A DNA stretch of 64,000 nt, taken from the NCBI GenBank assembly GCA_034932685.1, contig JAYFOM010000016.1, positions 1-64,000 on the forward strand. Reading direction: 5' to 3'. The notes beneath the pieces were generated by a model. The model was not told the origin of the DNA. It ran no database searches and worked only from the letters and a program-made list of their open reading frames with translations. Below, piece after piece: positions 34,916 through 43,211 of this stretch. Both the position numbers and the translations under genes were made by a program. Within the stretch, counting starts at the first letter, position 1; every line of letters starts with the position of its first letter. Source of the DNA: JAQUCI01 sp034932685. Lineage in GTDB: Bacteria > Bacillota_I > Bacilli_A > Erysipelotrichales > Erysipelotrichaceae.

Positions 34916-35089
34916 ATGGATGAGAGTTTAAAACAATTAGTGGCGATTGTAATTGCGGTATTAGTTGGGGTATTTCTAATTACATATATTTCAACTGGTG
35001 GATTTCAGGATAAAATAACCCAAACTATTGATAGCCAGATTGATAGCTTATTATATAACAGTGTCGTGGATAATGGATTTATCAGTTAA
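34916..35089 (+). CDS. 57-residue Flp-like pilin candidate
   Basis: This short frame begins MDESLKQLVAIVIAVLVGVF and continues ITYISTGGFQDKITQTIDS, then about 18 polar residues, and stops at 35087-35089. AGAGGG at 34903-34908 sits 7 bases before the ATG. A short charged start, one ~18-residue hydrophobic helix and a small polar tail, placed between tadC and tadE-like genes, fit a Flp/Tad major pilin. The classical G-XXXXEY prepilin motif is absent and no TadV peptidase gene is nearby, so it may be used without cleavage. Function is inferred from size, topology and position. Confidence 0.68.
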   Translation: MDESLKQLVAIVIAVLVGVFLITYISTGGFQDKITQTIDSQIDSLLYNSVVDNGFIS

Positions 35090-35408
35090 GGTAATGATCA
35101 ACACAATAGTTATTTTCATTGGTATAATTCTATTCACAAGTTGTATAACATTCTTTTTGTTGGCTGCTAATGCTCGTTCGGTATTGTATGCGACAACCCA
35201 ATATGTGGAAATATATGGTAATCAAACTGAAAAGATAGACGAGATAGCAAATAGTACCAACACTAACATCACTGTATCAATGATGGATGTAACACCACTT
35301 AGTGGGTATAGATATCAGATAAAAGTGTCTTTTACTCATATGTTTGCATGGTTGAACTTGAGTAAATCAATCACATATACAGGCGTAACGCGTTTAGTTG
35401 CGTTTTAA
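35073..35408 (+). CDS. TadE-like pseudopilin, first copy
   Basis: This roughly 111-residue protein reads MDLSVKVMINTIVIFIGIIL with one long N-terminal helix, then a small extracytoplasmic domain rich in beta structure (SVLYATTQYVEIYGNQ ... YRYQIKVSFTHMFAWLNL). This is the layout of TadE/TadF pseudopilins. The start is uncertain: ATG 35073 overlaps the end of the small pilin gene, ATG 35094 has AAGG close by, and an in-frame TTG lies further up at 35028. Confidence 0.65.
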   Translation: MDLSVKVMINTIVIFIGIILFTSCITFFLLAANARSVLYATTQYVEIYGNQTEKIDEIANSTNTNITVSMMDVTPLSGYRYQIKVSFTHMFAWLNLSKSITYTGVTRLVAF

Positions 35409-35411
35409 ATC

Positions 35412-35843
35412 ATGGCTTATAAACAGCGTTTAGTTCATATATTGTTAGTTGTTAATCTAGCTGCTAGCTTGATCAGTATTTGTTTTCTTGTAATGATCAA
35501 TCAAAGAATATCTACCGATATCGTTGTAACTGATATCGGTAGTACCATCAGTGACTATCAAGATTTAGATTTGATATATGTTTTTGACCCTTTATGTTTA
35601 TATTGTCAACAAACAAACGATATGATTGATGCGTTTATCGCATATGGATATGATCAAGTTGTTAACATTCAAAAAATTGATACTAGTAATACTGAACAGT
35701 TGATCATAAATGATGAAGTTTATGAATTATCAGCAGTTCCTGTTTTGATAGTTGTTGAAAACAATAAAGTATTAGCAATAAAAGAAGGGGTGGATGATAT
35801 CTTTTATTTTTTAGATGATATTGTTAAAGCAAGTAATAAATGA
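35412..35843 (+). CDS. Membrane-tethered thioredoxin-like protein in the Tad locus
   Basis: This 143-residue protein has an N-terminal helix (about 8-29) and a thioredoxin fold. Its active-site motif is DPLCLYCQQTND (C62, C65), with a cis-Pro loop SAVPVLIVVENNKVLAIKEG. The extracytoplasmic location predicts disulfide formation or reduction in exported proteins. Its position inside the Tad operon, two genes before a Cys-rich secreted protein, suggests that protein as client. It overlaps the next gene by 4 bases. Confidence 0.82.
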   Translation: MAYKQRLVHILLVVNLAASLISICFLVMINQRISTDIVVTDIGSTISDYQDLDLIYVFDPLCLYCQQTNDMIDAFIAYGYDQVVNIQKIDTSNTEQLIINDEVYELSAVPVLIVVENNKVLAIKEGVDDIFYFLDDIVKASNK

Positions 35844-37048
35844 TCAGAAAAACCATTGTTTTTACATCGATACTGATGATGTGTATAGGACATCTTTATT
35901 TTAATCATTACTCAAAGAATAACTGTTATGACTATATAATAGAGAAAATGAGCAAGCCGCAATATTGGAATGAAACGCAGGCAGTAAGATATTCTACTGC
36001 TGAACTTGCTAAAGAGGCTAAGAAGAGCTTAATAGACGCTACAGGATGGTATTTGATTGAAGATGAAGATGTTATCTTTGCAAGAGGTTATCAAGGTCAA
36101 CTAAGACTTAACTTTAGTAAGTATCAAGCAGAAACAAGACTAAAGGAAGAATTTATTAGTACTAAAGCCTTAACATATTATCAATATGATTTTAAACAGA
36201 ATAATATTGATCTTATTGATTTAGAAAGCAATTTAATCATAAAGAATTTTGGTCATGATTTCAAAAATCAAGATTTGAGTGTTGATCGCTTCAATGTGTA
36301 TGATGAAATAAAAAGTAGTATCGATGATTATATCGATCATTTCGATATGATTGGTTGCCCACTTAATGGCTTGAGTCTTAATGAATTTAAGCAGTATAAA
36401 AGAAGAAAGATAGACGCAAGAATGATTGAAGAAACAAACGATACTTCTGTTTGGGAAAACATACATCAAGTTTACTACAATAGTAAACAATACCCTCAAA
36501 TAAATAACTTTGATGAACTAAATGATTTTAGTATAGATAATTATTCAGAAGAGTATCTTCTTTATGAAAACAGTAAAGTTTACTATTATAATCCAATATT
36601 TGTTCTATTTAAAGAAGAAGAAAATAATGATCAAAGATATTATGAACAGTTGATGGTTTATCCCAATCAAGTTGTGAATTTTTTTCAATACTACGTAGAT
36701 GATCTGTGTATAAAAATGTTTACTGGTCAAAACTGTATCTTCCAAATAAAAAAAGAAGAAAATGAGCAAATAGAGAAGATCATAACTTTCAATGATAGTG
36801 TAAAACACATAACAAGCAATGATTTTAATATCAATACGGCGCTATTATTATACTATTATCCAAATGATATCAAGGTTGCTAACATGATAATAAATGATCT
36901 AAACAATGATATGATATACAACTTACATAACTACTTAAATGAGATTCTGCTTTATTATGGACATGATGCAAATCATGATTTAACTAATATCAATTACTTC
37001 TTGTTATACCATAATTTATACTGGCAAAGATTACTAGGACTGAGGTGA
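35840..37048 (+). CDS. Exported protein of unknown function in the Tad locus
   Basis: This 402-residue protein is not recognised. An N-terminal hydrophobic segment (about 4-20) acts as signal or anchor. The rest is hydrophilic and very rich in Asn, Asp, Tyr, Lys and Ile, with no repeats and few Cys (C29, and pairs near residues 172 and 290-300). It overlaps the thioredoxin gene by 4 bases and lies 4 bases from the large repeat protein, so it is firmly inside the operon. It could be a pilus-associated or tip protein. Confidence 0.7.
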   Translation: MIRKTIVFTSILMMCIGHLYFNHYSKNNCYDYIIEKMSKPQYWNETQAVRYSTAELAKEAKKSLIDATGWYLIEDEDVIFARGYQGQLRLNFSKYQAETRLKEEFISTKALTYYQYDFKQNNIDLIDLESNLIIKNFGHDFKNQDLSVDRFNVYDEIKSSIDDYIDHFDMIGCPLNGLSLNEFKQYKRRKIDARMIEETNDTSVWENIHQVYYNSKQYPQINNFDELNDFSIDNYSEEYLLYENSKVYYYNPIFVLFKEEENNDQRYYEQLMVYPNQVVNFFQYYVDDLCIKMFTGQNCIFQIKKEENEQIEKIITFNDSVKHITSNDFNINTALLLYYYPNDIKVANMIINDLNNDMIYNLHNYLNEILLYYGHDANHDLTNINYFLLYHNLYWQRLLGLR

Positions 37049-37052
37049 ACCA

Positions 37053-39893
37053 ATGAAAAAAGTTTTGTATCTTTTTGTCACAATAATGGTTTTATTCTTG
37101 GCGACTACAAATATGTACGCTAAAGAAATAATTAGTGGGTATGTTCTTGAAGTTGATAAAATAAGTGATGAGCATATAAGGTCTAATATCATGTCATTAA
37201 TAATCGATAATTGTGACAATGAATGGTGCTTATATATAAATAATAAGAAAGAAGTTATACTTAACGCTGATTCAACCACATATGATTACCTAACTAAAGA
37301 TAATGAAGTTATCAATATAGCTATTGATCTAAGTGATCATAGGATAACGCTGAGATATGAAAAAAACCAGCAGTATCTGTTTAATGCTAAAATCGTATTG
37401 ATAGTTAATGAAAATGATAACTACATTGATTTTTATCCGTTAAGTGATCGAACCAATCATACAAGACTTTATGGTTATATTAGTGGCAGTACATATGTTT
37501 TTGATGAAATTGATCATGAGTATCAATATCAAGATAAAAACGGTATCATTAGATATTTCCCGGTGAATTATCGTTTTGTTTTTGATACTAACAGCAATCG
37601 TCTAAATGTTTTCTATAATGAGAAAACATGCAGTTATGAAGTAAATAATGAAATTATTCATCAATCAGTTTTCTTTGAGAATTTTGTTGCGGCTCATCCT
37701 TTAGCAATTGACTATCTTGCTAAAGATTTGCCTAAAAGAAACTTTAATGATGCTAAGAATTTATTGTATGCATCAAGTCTGATTGATAGAGCAGTAAGTA
37801 ATGAAAGTATTACTTTGTATAATAATGAGTATGGTCAAAGTTATAACGTACTTCTAAGACAGTTTATAACTTATTGGCGTAGATTAAGTAATGGTGAATA
37901 TGACACTAGTACCACCGATACAATTCAGACTGTTTGTCAATGGCATGAAGATGCTTGTGAGAATGTGAGACAACAATATCAAGAAAGTGGTCGACTGTAC
38001 GCTGTATTTGGTAACGATTTTGTTTATGAAGATATAGAGAAGTATGATGTACTCGAACCAAAAATAGTATTATCAACACGATATAAGAATATAAGTTGGC
38101 CAGATGATAAATGGGTATTAGGTTTAACTAATAACGAAATAACAACCGCAAAACAAATGAAGGTCAACTATGGGAGTTGGGGTGACTGGACTACATTTTC
38201 AACAACAGATGAGCGAGTTGATTGTGAAGACGCTTTTGATTGTACATATCAACAAAAATTAAGGTATCGCCAAAAAACAGCATCTTGGAGTAATTGGAGT
38301 TCATATACCACAGCATACCCAAGTGATTGCCAAGATAGTGATGATTGTAGTTGGGAAAGTGTACGCTATTATAGTAAAAGAACAGCTTCGTGGCTACCAT
38401 ATTCTTCTTATACTGCAACATATCCTAGTGATTGTCAGGATAGTTATGATTGCAGGTGGCAATCACAACGTTTTTATAGAAGTCGCTCGTACAGTTATTC
38501 AGGGACCTATAGTGCTTGGAAAAGTAGTTGCTCTGTAACAAATGATTATCATTGTGAGACTTATTATAAATATACCTGTAAGCTTAACAATGTTACTAAT
38601 GAGAGGTTTTCAACAATAAATTATAGTATTAATGCCCAAGGACCATGTAGCAGTGGCTATAAAATTAGCACTAAACAAGCTGGTCAGCGCTATCGTTATA
38701 TTAAATGGGGTACTTGGTCAGCTTACACAACAACATCGTGTTCAAGTGTTACTGGTTATACTCAGTGTGAAAATCAACTTCGTTATGCGACTAGCTATAA
38801 ATCGTGGAGCGGCTGGTCAGGTTATAACCAGACAACTTGTACTGCCAATGAACTTACACAGTGTTTAGGCCCATTAACGCATTATCGACAAAGAAGTCGT
38901 ATTTGGACAAACTGGTCCGACTATGTTTATGATCAATGTAGTCCTAATACTGATCGTCAATGTCAAAGTCAACAACAGTACTCTTATCGCTATCGCACAT
39001 GGAGTGGTTGGTCTGATTGGTTAAATTATGATGCAAACATCATAAAAAGTGATAATGTGGATGTTCAATATCGATCAAATCAAGGGGTAATAAGTTGGGA
39101 TAAAATTAAAGGAAACTCTGACTTAATTGGTGAAGGATATTATTATCTAGAAGAAAACAAGCAAGTTAATGATGGTATAGTGCTAGTAAATAATGAATAT
39201 GTACGCCTAAAGCTAACTTCACTTGATACGATGAATGATAAAACAGAAGCACTGATCATGTCACTATCAAATCAAATCGCGATAGCATCACAATATCAAT
39301 ACTTGTTGAAAGAACTATTATTATCCAATGATAAAGTTCTTTTTGATGATCTTTTTACACATGATTTGGCTGATAATAATGAGTACTATCGTAATATATT
39401 TCTTAATAGTGAGCTATTTATACCATACATATATGTACTAGATCATTACCGAGCGGTAAAACGCGATGTTGAAAAGGTTAATCACAATCTTAATCAAATA
39501 CATAATAGTGGTCTTATATTGATTGATGATAAGTTGATTAAAGCATCATTAATGCCTCAAACAATCATGCAGTTTCAAGATAATAGGGTTATATACTATA
39601 ACTATCTTGATCCGCTTCATCAATATGAAGAACTACCTGCTAACTGGCAGCCACATAGTGTTTTTATTGAAGAGTTAAAAAACGCAGACTTGAGTATTTA
39701 TGATACTCGCATTATTTTAGATAAAAACGATATCCAAGCAATAAAAGACTATCTTGCGCTAGATGGATATCAAAAAATCGGAACATGTGACATATTATCA
39801 CAGTTTGCATATCTAATTGAAGATAGTTCAGGAAAGTTTTCGCATTGGTTAACTAACTACAAAGGAAGTTGTGAAAATGTCAGTAGCTATTAG
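37053..39893 (+). CDS. Large secreted Trp/Cys-repeat protein (candidate Tad pilus adhesin)
   Basis: This 946-residue protein has a signal peptide (MKKVLYLFVTIMVLFLATTNMYA, likely cut after Ala). Residues ~24-365 are a beta-rich region of unknown type. Residues ~372-660 contain about seven copies of a 31-43 residue unit built as W-x-x-W-S-x-Y, then C, C and an R-x-R/Y strand, recalling thrombospondin type 1 repeats. Residues ~660-946 are helical and unrecognised. There is no LPXTG or C-terminal membrane anchor. The Tad context and Cys pairs suggest a surface adhesin with internal disulfides. GAGGTG precedes the ATG; its end overlaps the next gene. Confidence 0.78.
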   Translation: MKKVLYLFVTIMVLFLATTNMYAKEIISGYVLEVDKISDEHIRSNIMSLIIDNCDNEWCLYINNKKEVILNADSTTYDYLTKDNEVINIAIDLSDHRITLRYEKNQQYLFNAKIVLIVNENDNYIDFYPLSDRTNHTRLYGYISGSTYVFDEIDHEYQYQDKNGIIRYFPVNYRFVFDTNSNRLNVFYNEKTCSYEVNNEIIHQSVFFENFVAAHPLAIDYLAKDLPKRNFNDAKNLLYASSLIDRAVSNESITLYNNEYGQSYNVLLRQFITYWRRLSNGEYDTSTTDTIQTVCQWHEDACENVRQQYQESGRLYAVFGNDFVYEDIEKYDVLEPKIVLSTRYKNISWPDDKWVLGLTNNEITTAKQMKVNYGSWGDWTTFSTTDERVDCEDAFDCTYQQKLRYRQKTASWSNWSSYTTAYPSDCQDSDDCSWESVRYYSKRTASWLPYSSYTATYPSDCQDSYDCRWQSQRFYRSRSYSYSGTYSAWKSSCSVTNDYHCETYYKYTCKLNNVTNERFSTINYSINAQGPCSSGYKISTKQAGQRYRYIKWGTWSAYTTTSCSSVTGYTQCENQLRYATSYKSWSGWSGYNQTTCTANELTQCLGPLTHYRQRSRIWTNWSDYVYDQCSPNTDRQCQSQQQYSYRYRTWSGWSDWLNYDANIIKSDNVDVQYRSNQGVISWDKIKGNSDLIGEGYYYLEENKQVNDGIVLVNNEYVRLKLTSLDTMNDKTEALIMSLSNQIAIASQYQYLLKELLLSNDKVLFDDLFTHDLADNNEYYRNIFLNSELFIPYIYVLDHYRAVKRDVEKVNHNLNQIHNSGLILIDDKLIKASLMPQTIMQFQDNRVIYYNYLDPLHQYEELPANWQPHSVFIEELKNADLSIYDTRIILDKNDIQAIKDYLALDGYQKIGTCDILSQFAYLIEDSSGKFSHWLTNYKGSCENVSSY
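38166..39033 (+). repeat. Imperfect coding repeats: TSR-like Trp/Cys units
   Basis: Unit starts in protein order are YGSWGDWTTF, SWSNWSSYTT, SWLPYSSYTA, a longer diverged unit from SAWKSSCSVT, WGTWSAYTTT, SWSGWSGYNQ, IWTNWSDYVY and a final half unit TWSGWSDWLN. The second and third share SDCQDS and DC followed by W, so they are the most recent duplicates. Later units have drifted but keep W-x-x-W and two Cys. Confidence 0.8.
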
Positions 39894-40266
39894 TGCATTA
39901 GTTTTTGTAATCCTGATCTTTAGTATGACGATAACGTTATTTGATATAAATAAGAATATGCAGCTTCGACAAATTATACATGAAAACACAAGAGCTGCGA
40001 CTCATAATAGTTTGCTTGAATTATCAAATCAATATCAAGATAATAAACCGATATCAACAATGGCGATGTTAGAAGCGTGGCTTGTTAATTTTGTCGATGA
40101 TAATGTGGTTGATATTAGTGAGTTGGTAATTGAGTTTATAAAGATCAATGAAGATCCACCTTTATTTCTTGTTAATGTGAAAGGAAAAAGTTCAGCAAGT
40201 GCTTTTTTAACTGCTGAACTTTATTCAAAGATTATTTCCGGTACGATGATCATAGCAGACGATTGA
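39877..40266 (+). CDS. TadE-like pseudopilin, second copy
   Basis: This roughly 129-residue protein reads MSVAISALVFVILIFSMTIT with one N-terminal helix and a short extracytoplasmic domain ending in KIISGTMIIADD. The layout matches TadE/TadF or a minor pilin. ATG 39877 is chosen because GGAAG (39864-39868) is 8 bases upstream, whereas the in-frame GTG 39871 is only 2 bases away. It overlaps the repeat-protein gene by 17 bases and its end overlaps the convergent GT2 gene by 17 bases. Confidence 0.62.
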   Translation: MSVAISALVFVILIFSMTITLFDINKNMQLRQIIHENTRAATHNSLLELSNQYQDNKPISTMAMLEAWLVNFVDDNVVDISELVIEFIKINEDPPLFLVNVKGKSSASAFLTAELYSKIISGTMIIADD

Positions 40267-41206
40267 TTTGACTACTAAGCCAGAACACTGGTTTTGTAAC
40301 AAGACGATAATATTTATTTTTAAAACCTGGCAATGATCGTAAATAGGGGTTTTTTCGCCAATTTGGGAAGTTGTCGTGTAATGTTTGCCATAACATGACA
40401 AGGGATTTTTTACGATCATGCTTATCAGCTATTTTCGAACAGCTTCTAAAAGGTTGTCCTAAAGTAAAACGGATAAAGATATACTCTAGTTCTGTCTGAT
40501 AAGTATCATAAAAATGTCTTTCTTTATAATACGCAAGAATATGATTTAAAATGAAAACTATTTCCTTTACTTGATAATTATGTGAGTAGGTAATAGAGTT
40601 CTCGCGTTGAACATAGTGTATTAATGGCTTAGCTACAAAAACAAAATTATCGTAATAAGGAGCCATCCGAATTAAAAATGATGTATCTTCAAAGCGATAT
40701 CCTTCTTTAAATCGAAAATCTAGTTTTTCTAAGAAACTACGTTTATAAATTTTATTCCATAATACCGCAAATAAATGAATCAACATTTCTTTAGTGTTTT
40801 GATATTGATATTCATTATAAACTATCTCTTTACTAGGATAAGTAAAATAAAAGTCAGATATGACAACATTCGCATTAGCATCAATGGCAGCTGTATATAG
40901 TATTTCAAACATATCGTGATCAACATAATCATCACTATCTACAAAACCAATGTAATCACCAGTAGCATGCTTTAAACCAAAGTTTCTAACAGACGCAATC
41001 CCACCGTTTGGTTTGATAAATGATCTTATAATTTTAGGATACAAAGCACTATACTCATCAATTATTGCTTGAGAATTATCTAACGAAGAATCATTGATCA
41101 CTAATATTTCAATATCATCTAGAGTTTGATTAACAAGAGAGTCAAGACATCTTCTTAGATACGGCTCGACATTATATACCGGAACGATGATGCTAATTCT
41201 TGCCAT
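40250..41206 (-). CDS. Glycosyltransferase family 2
   Basis: This roughly 318-residue cytoplasmic GT-A enzyme reads ARISIIVPVYNVEPYLRRCL, NDSSLDNSQAI, GGIASVRNFGLKHATGDYIGFVDSDDYVD (DxD metal site). The second ATG at 41206 is chosen because GGAGG directly abuts the first ATG at 41212. It is the last gene of the leftward polysaccharide operon. The donor and acceptor sugars are unknown. The basic C-terminus (FRSCSKIADKHDRKK) resembles capsule GT2 enzymes of Bacillota. Confidence 0.9.
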   Translation of the reverse strand: MARISIIVPVYNVEPYLRRCLDSLVNQTLDDIEILVINDSSLDNSQAIIDEYSALYPKIIRSFIKPNGGIASVRNFGLKHATGDYIGFVDSDDYVDHDMFEILYTAAIDANANVVISDFYFTYPSKEIVYNEYQYQNTKEMLIHLFAVLWNKIYKRSFLEKLDFRFKEGYRFEDTSFLIRMAPYYDNFVFVAKPLIHYVQRENSITYSHNYQVKEIVFILNHILAYYKERHFYDTYQTELEYIFIRFTLGQPFRSCSKIADKHDRKKSLVMLWQTLHDNFPNWRKNPYLRSLPGFKNKYYRLVTKPVFWLSSQINRLL

Positions 41207-41624
41207 GATCATCCTCCTTTTTGAATATTAAGTATTTACTTAAAACATAATTTAAGATAACCACAACGATTTGACCGAACAATTTAACATAAAGATCATA
41301 GAAACTGAAGATACGAATACCGATATACATGATGGCTGTTTCTGCAGCTAATGAAAAGAGTCTTGCGGTAAAAAAAGTAACTAATTCTTTAATAGTAGCT
41401 TTTAATGATTTATGTCGAGAGTCAAAGACAAAATTCTTGTTTGTGATATAAGCAAACGCAACAGCGAAAACCCATGATAGTACATTAGCTACAAGTTCAT
41501 CTATTGCCATGACTCTTGTAAACAAAGTATAGGTTAAAAAACTTACAATTGTTGTTAAAACACCAAAAAACAAATACAGTAATACTTCTTTATTTTTAAT
41601 CAATCCGCTGATAATTTTTCTCAT
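41193..41624 (-). CDS. GtrA-family membrane protein
   Basis: This roughly 143-residue protein has four predicted helices and the GtrA pattern LYLFFGVLTTIVSFLTYTLF, VANVLSWVFAVAFAYITNKNFVF and VKLFGQIVVVILNYVLSKYLIFKK. GtrA proteins are thought to move undecaprenyl-phosphate-linked sugars across the membrane or to anchor such a transfer. ATG 41624 is a likely start; an in-frame TTG at 41633 is the alternative. It overlaps the GT2 gene, which could supply the lipid-linked sugar. Confidence 0.88.
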   Translation of the reverse strand: MRKIISGLIKNKEVLLYLFFGVLTTIVSFLTYTLFTRVMAIDELVANVLSWVFAVAFAYITNKNFVFDSRHKSLKATIKELVTFFTARLFSLAAETAIMYIGIRIFSFYDLYVKLFGQIVVVILNYVLSKYLIFKKEDDHGKN

Positions 41625-41640
41625 AATTTCCAATGGCTAA

Positions 41641-43200
41641 TTATGCATTAGCCTTATTCCCTTTTCTTAACATTAATATTAAAATTGCGACTAACATTGC
41701 CAACAGTAAGGAGGAGAATGGTTGATCTAGAGTATGTCCTGATGAATAAGCGCAAATTAATCCACCGCAAAGTGAAAGTCCACTTACTAGTACATCGATA
41801 TTGATACTATCTTTTAAGTTTCTTAATGCTTTATAAACGATATAGCCAAGACTTATCAACCAAGGCAGTACTAGTAGTGTAAATCCAAGATAGCCATGGG
41901 TATAAATTTGCATTTCGAAGTCTTTTTCTAAAACAATGCCACCAAACATAAATGATGAGTAACCAAAACCAAACATTCGTTGAGGTAATGTTAATTTATT
42001 CCATTGGAAATCAAAGAATATTTTCTGAAAATCACGACCATCAATACGGTCATAGAAGTCATATTCAAATATGACGTCAACCCAAAACTTTGGATCAAGA
42101 CGGTAGTCATATAATTCCATATAGTAAATCTTTGGTGTAGTTAAAAGAAAGGCGTTATCGACAAAAATGTGTGAATAGAAGTTAAGATATTCTTGGCTTG
42201 TTGGATCTAAACCTGGATCATCAAGAGAACCCTTTATCTCTTGTCTTAAACTCTCATTTGCGAGTACATACCAGTTGTTTTCAATATTCATTTGTTGATT
42301 AACATAAGCAGGAGTAAATTTAAACATACCAGCAAATAGCAAGAATATAAAAGCAAACACAAGTATAAATTGTTTGTTGAGTTTAGCTTTTTTAATGATA
42401 GTAACGAATATAACAATTGCTATGTAAGCCGCCATGATAATAAGCACACCATAAGATGCAACTCGAGTAGCTATGCAAAACATCGCTAAACCTTGTATTA
42501 TTACCATTGAGCCTATTATTAGTTTTCCTTTTAGTCTGTTTAATAAGTTTAAGGTAAAAGGAAAGGTCATAAATAAAACAATACCAGTAGTATTTCCTTC
42601 GGTGAAGAAAAATTTCGATGCTATCTCTCGTGGATGAAACGTACTGTAAATATCAGAAAACCAAGTGAATAAATTAGCCTGTGTCCAACCTACATATGTG
42701 GAAGGACTAAACAAGAATATGTTTGATACTAAGATAGGGATAGCGATCATCATCGCCACCATTACCATAATCTTTTCAACTTGTTTGAATGAGGGTTCAA
42801 GTCGATAAATAACATATATGTACACTAAAGGTAATACTAAAATAAAAATATACATTAACTCATATTTTAAGGAATAATAAAAGAAATTTCGCAACAATAG
42901 CGTAGTGGGTATATCTTTCACTAAAAAATGATGGATAACAAAATAAGCAAGACAAACAAATCCAATAAAAGATGCTATTAAAATAGTATTCTTCTTTTTA
43001 TTCTCTAAAACCACAAACACTAAAAATGCATATAGTGGTAGCCAAATATAAGTTAAGAAAGTAGATGGTAAAGGAATATTGATACTATTAAAGAATGGAT
43101 ATAACCATTGGTCCATATCTAAAAATATAACTAAGGCAATTGTGATTGCGAATATATTGATTAGTTGTTCTTTTGAAAGTGACTTGATCTTTTTCATCAT
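41641..43200 (-). CDS. Wzy-like polysaccharide polymerase (O-antigen ligase/polymerase type)
   Basis: This 519-residue protein has about 12 hydrophobic segments and a large extracytoplasmic loop (about residues 300-400: WYVLANESLRQEIKGSLDDPG ... FGFGYSSFMFGG). The layout is that of Wzy/O-antigen-ligase-type membrane proteins. Family membership is inferred from topology and from its place between GT4/flippase and GT genes. It has a good GGAG ribosome binding site. Confidence 0.72.
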   Translation of the reverse strand: MMKKIKSLSKEQLINIFAITIALVIFLDMDQWLYPFFNSINIPLPSTFLTYIWLPLYAFLVFVVLENKKKNTILIASFIGFVCLAYFVIHHFLVKDIPTTLLLRNFFYYSLKYELMYIFILVLPLVYIYVIYRLEPSFKQVEKIMVMVAMMIAIPILVSNIFLFSPSTYVGWTQANLFTWFSDIYSTFHPREIASKFFFTEGNTTGIVLFMTFPFTLNLLNRLKGKLIIGSMVIIQGLAMFCIATRVASYGVLIIMAAYIAIVIFVTIIKKAKLNKQFILVFAFIFLLFAGMFKFTPAYVNQQMNIENNWYVLANESLRQEIKGSLDDPGLDPTSQEYLNFYSHIFVDNAFLLTTPKIYYMELYDYRLDPKFWVDVIFEYDFYDRIDGRDFQKIFFDFQWNKLTLPQRMFGFGYSSFMFGGIVLEKDFEMQIYTHGYLGFTLLVLPWLISLGYIVYKALRNLKDSINIDVLVSGLSLCGGLICAYSSGHTLDQPFSSLLLAMLVAILILMLRKGNKANA

Positions 43201-43211
43201 TAATAGACTCC

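Noticed and set aside
38191..38868. Open frames of 71-78 codons within the Trp/Cys repeat region
   Set aside because: They are shadows of the repeated codons in other frames, without ribosome binding sites or plausible protein composition.
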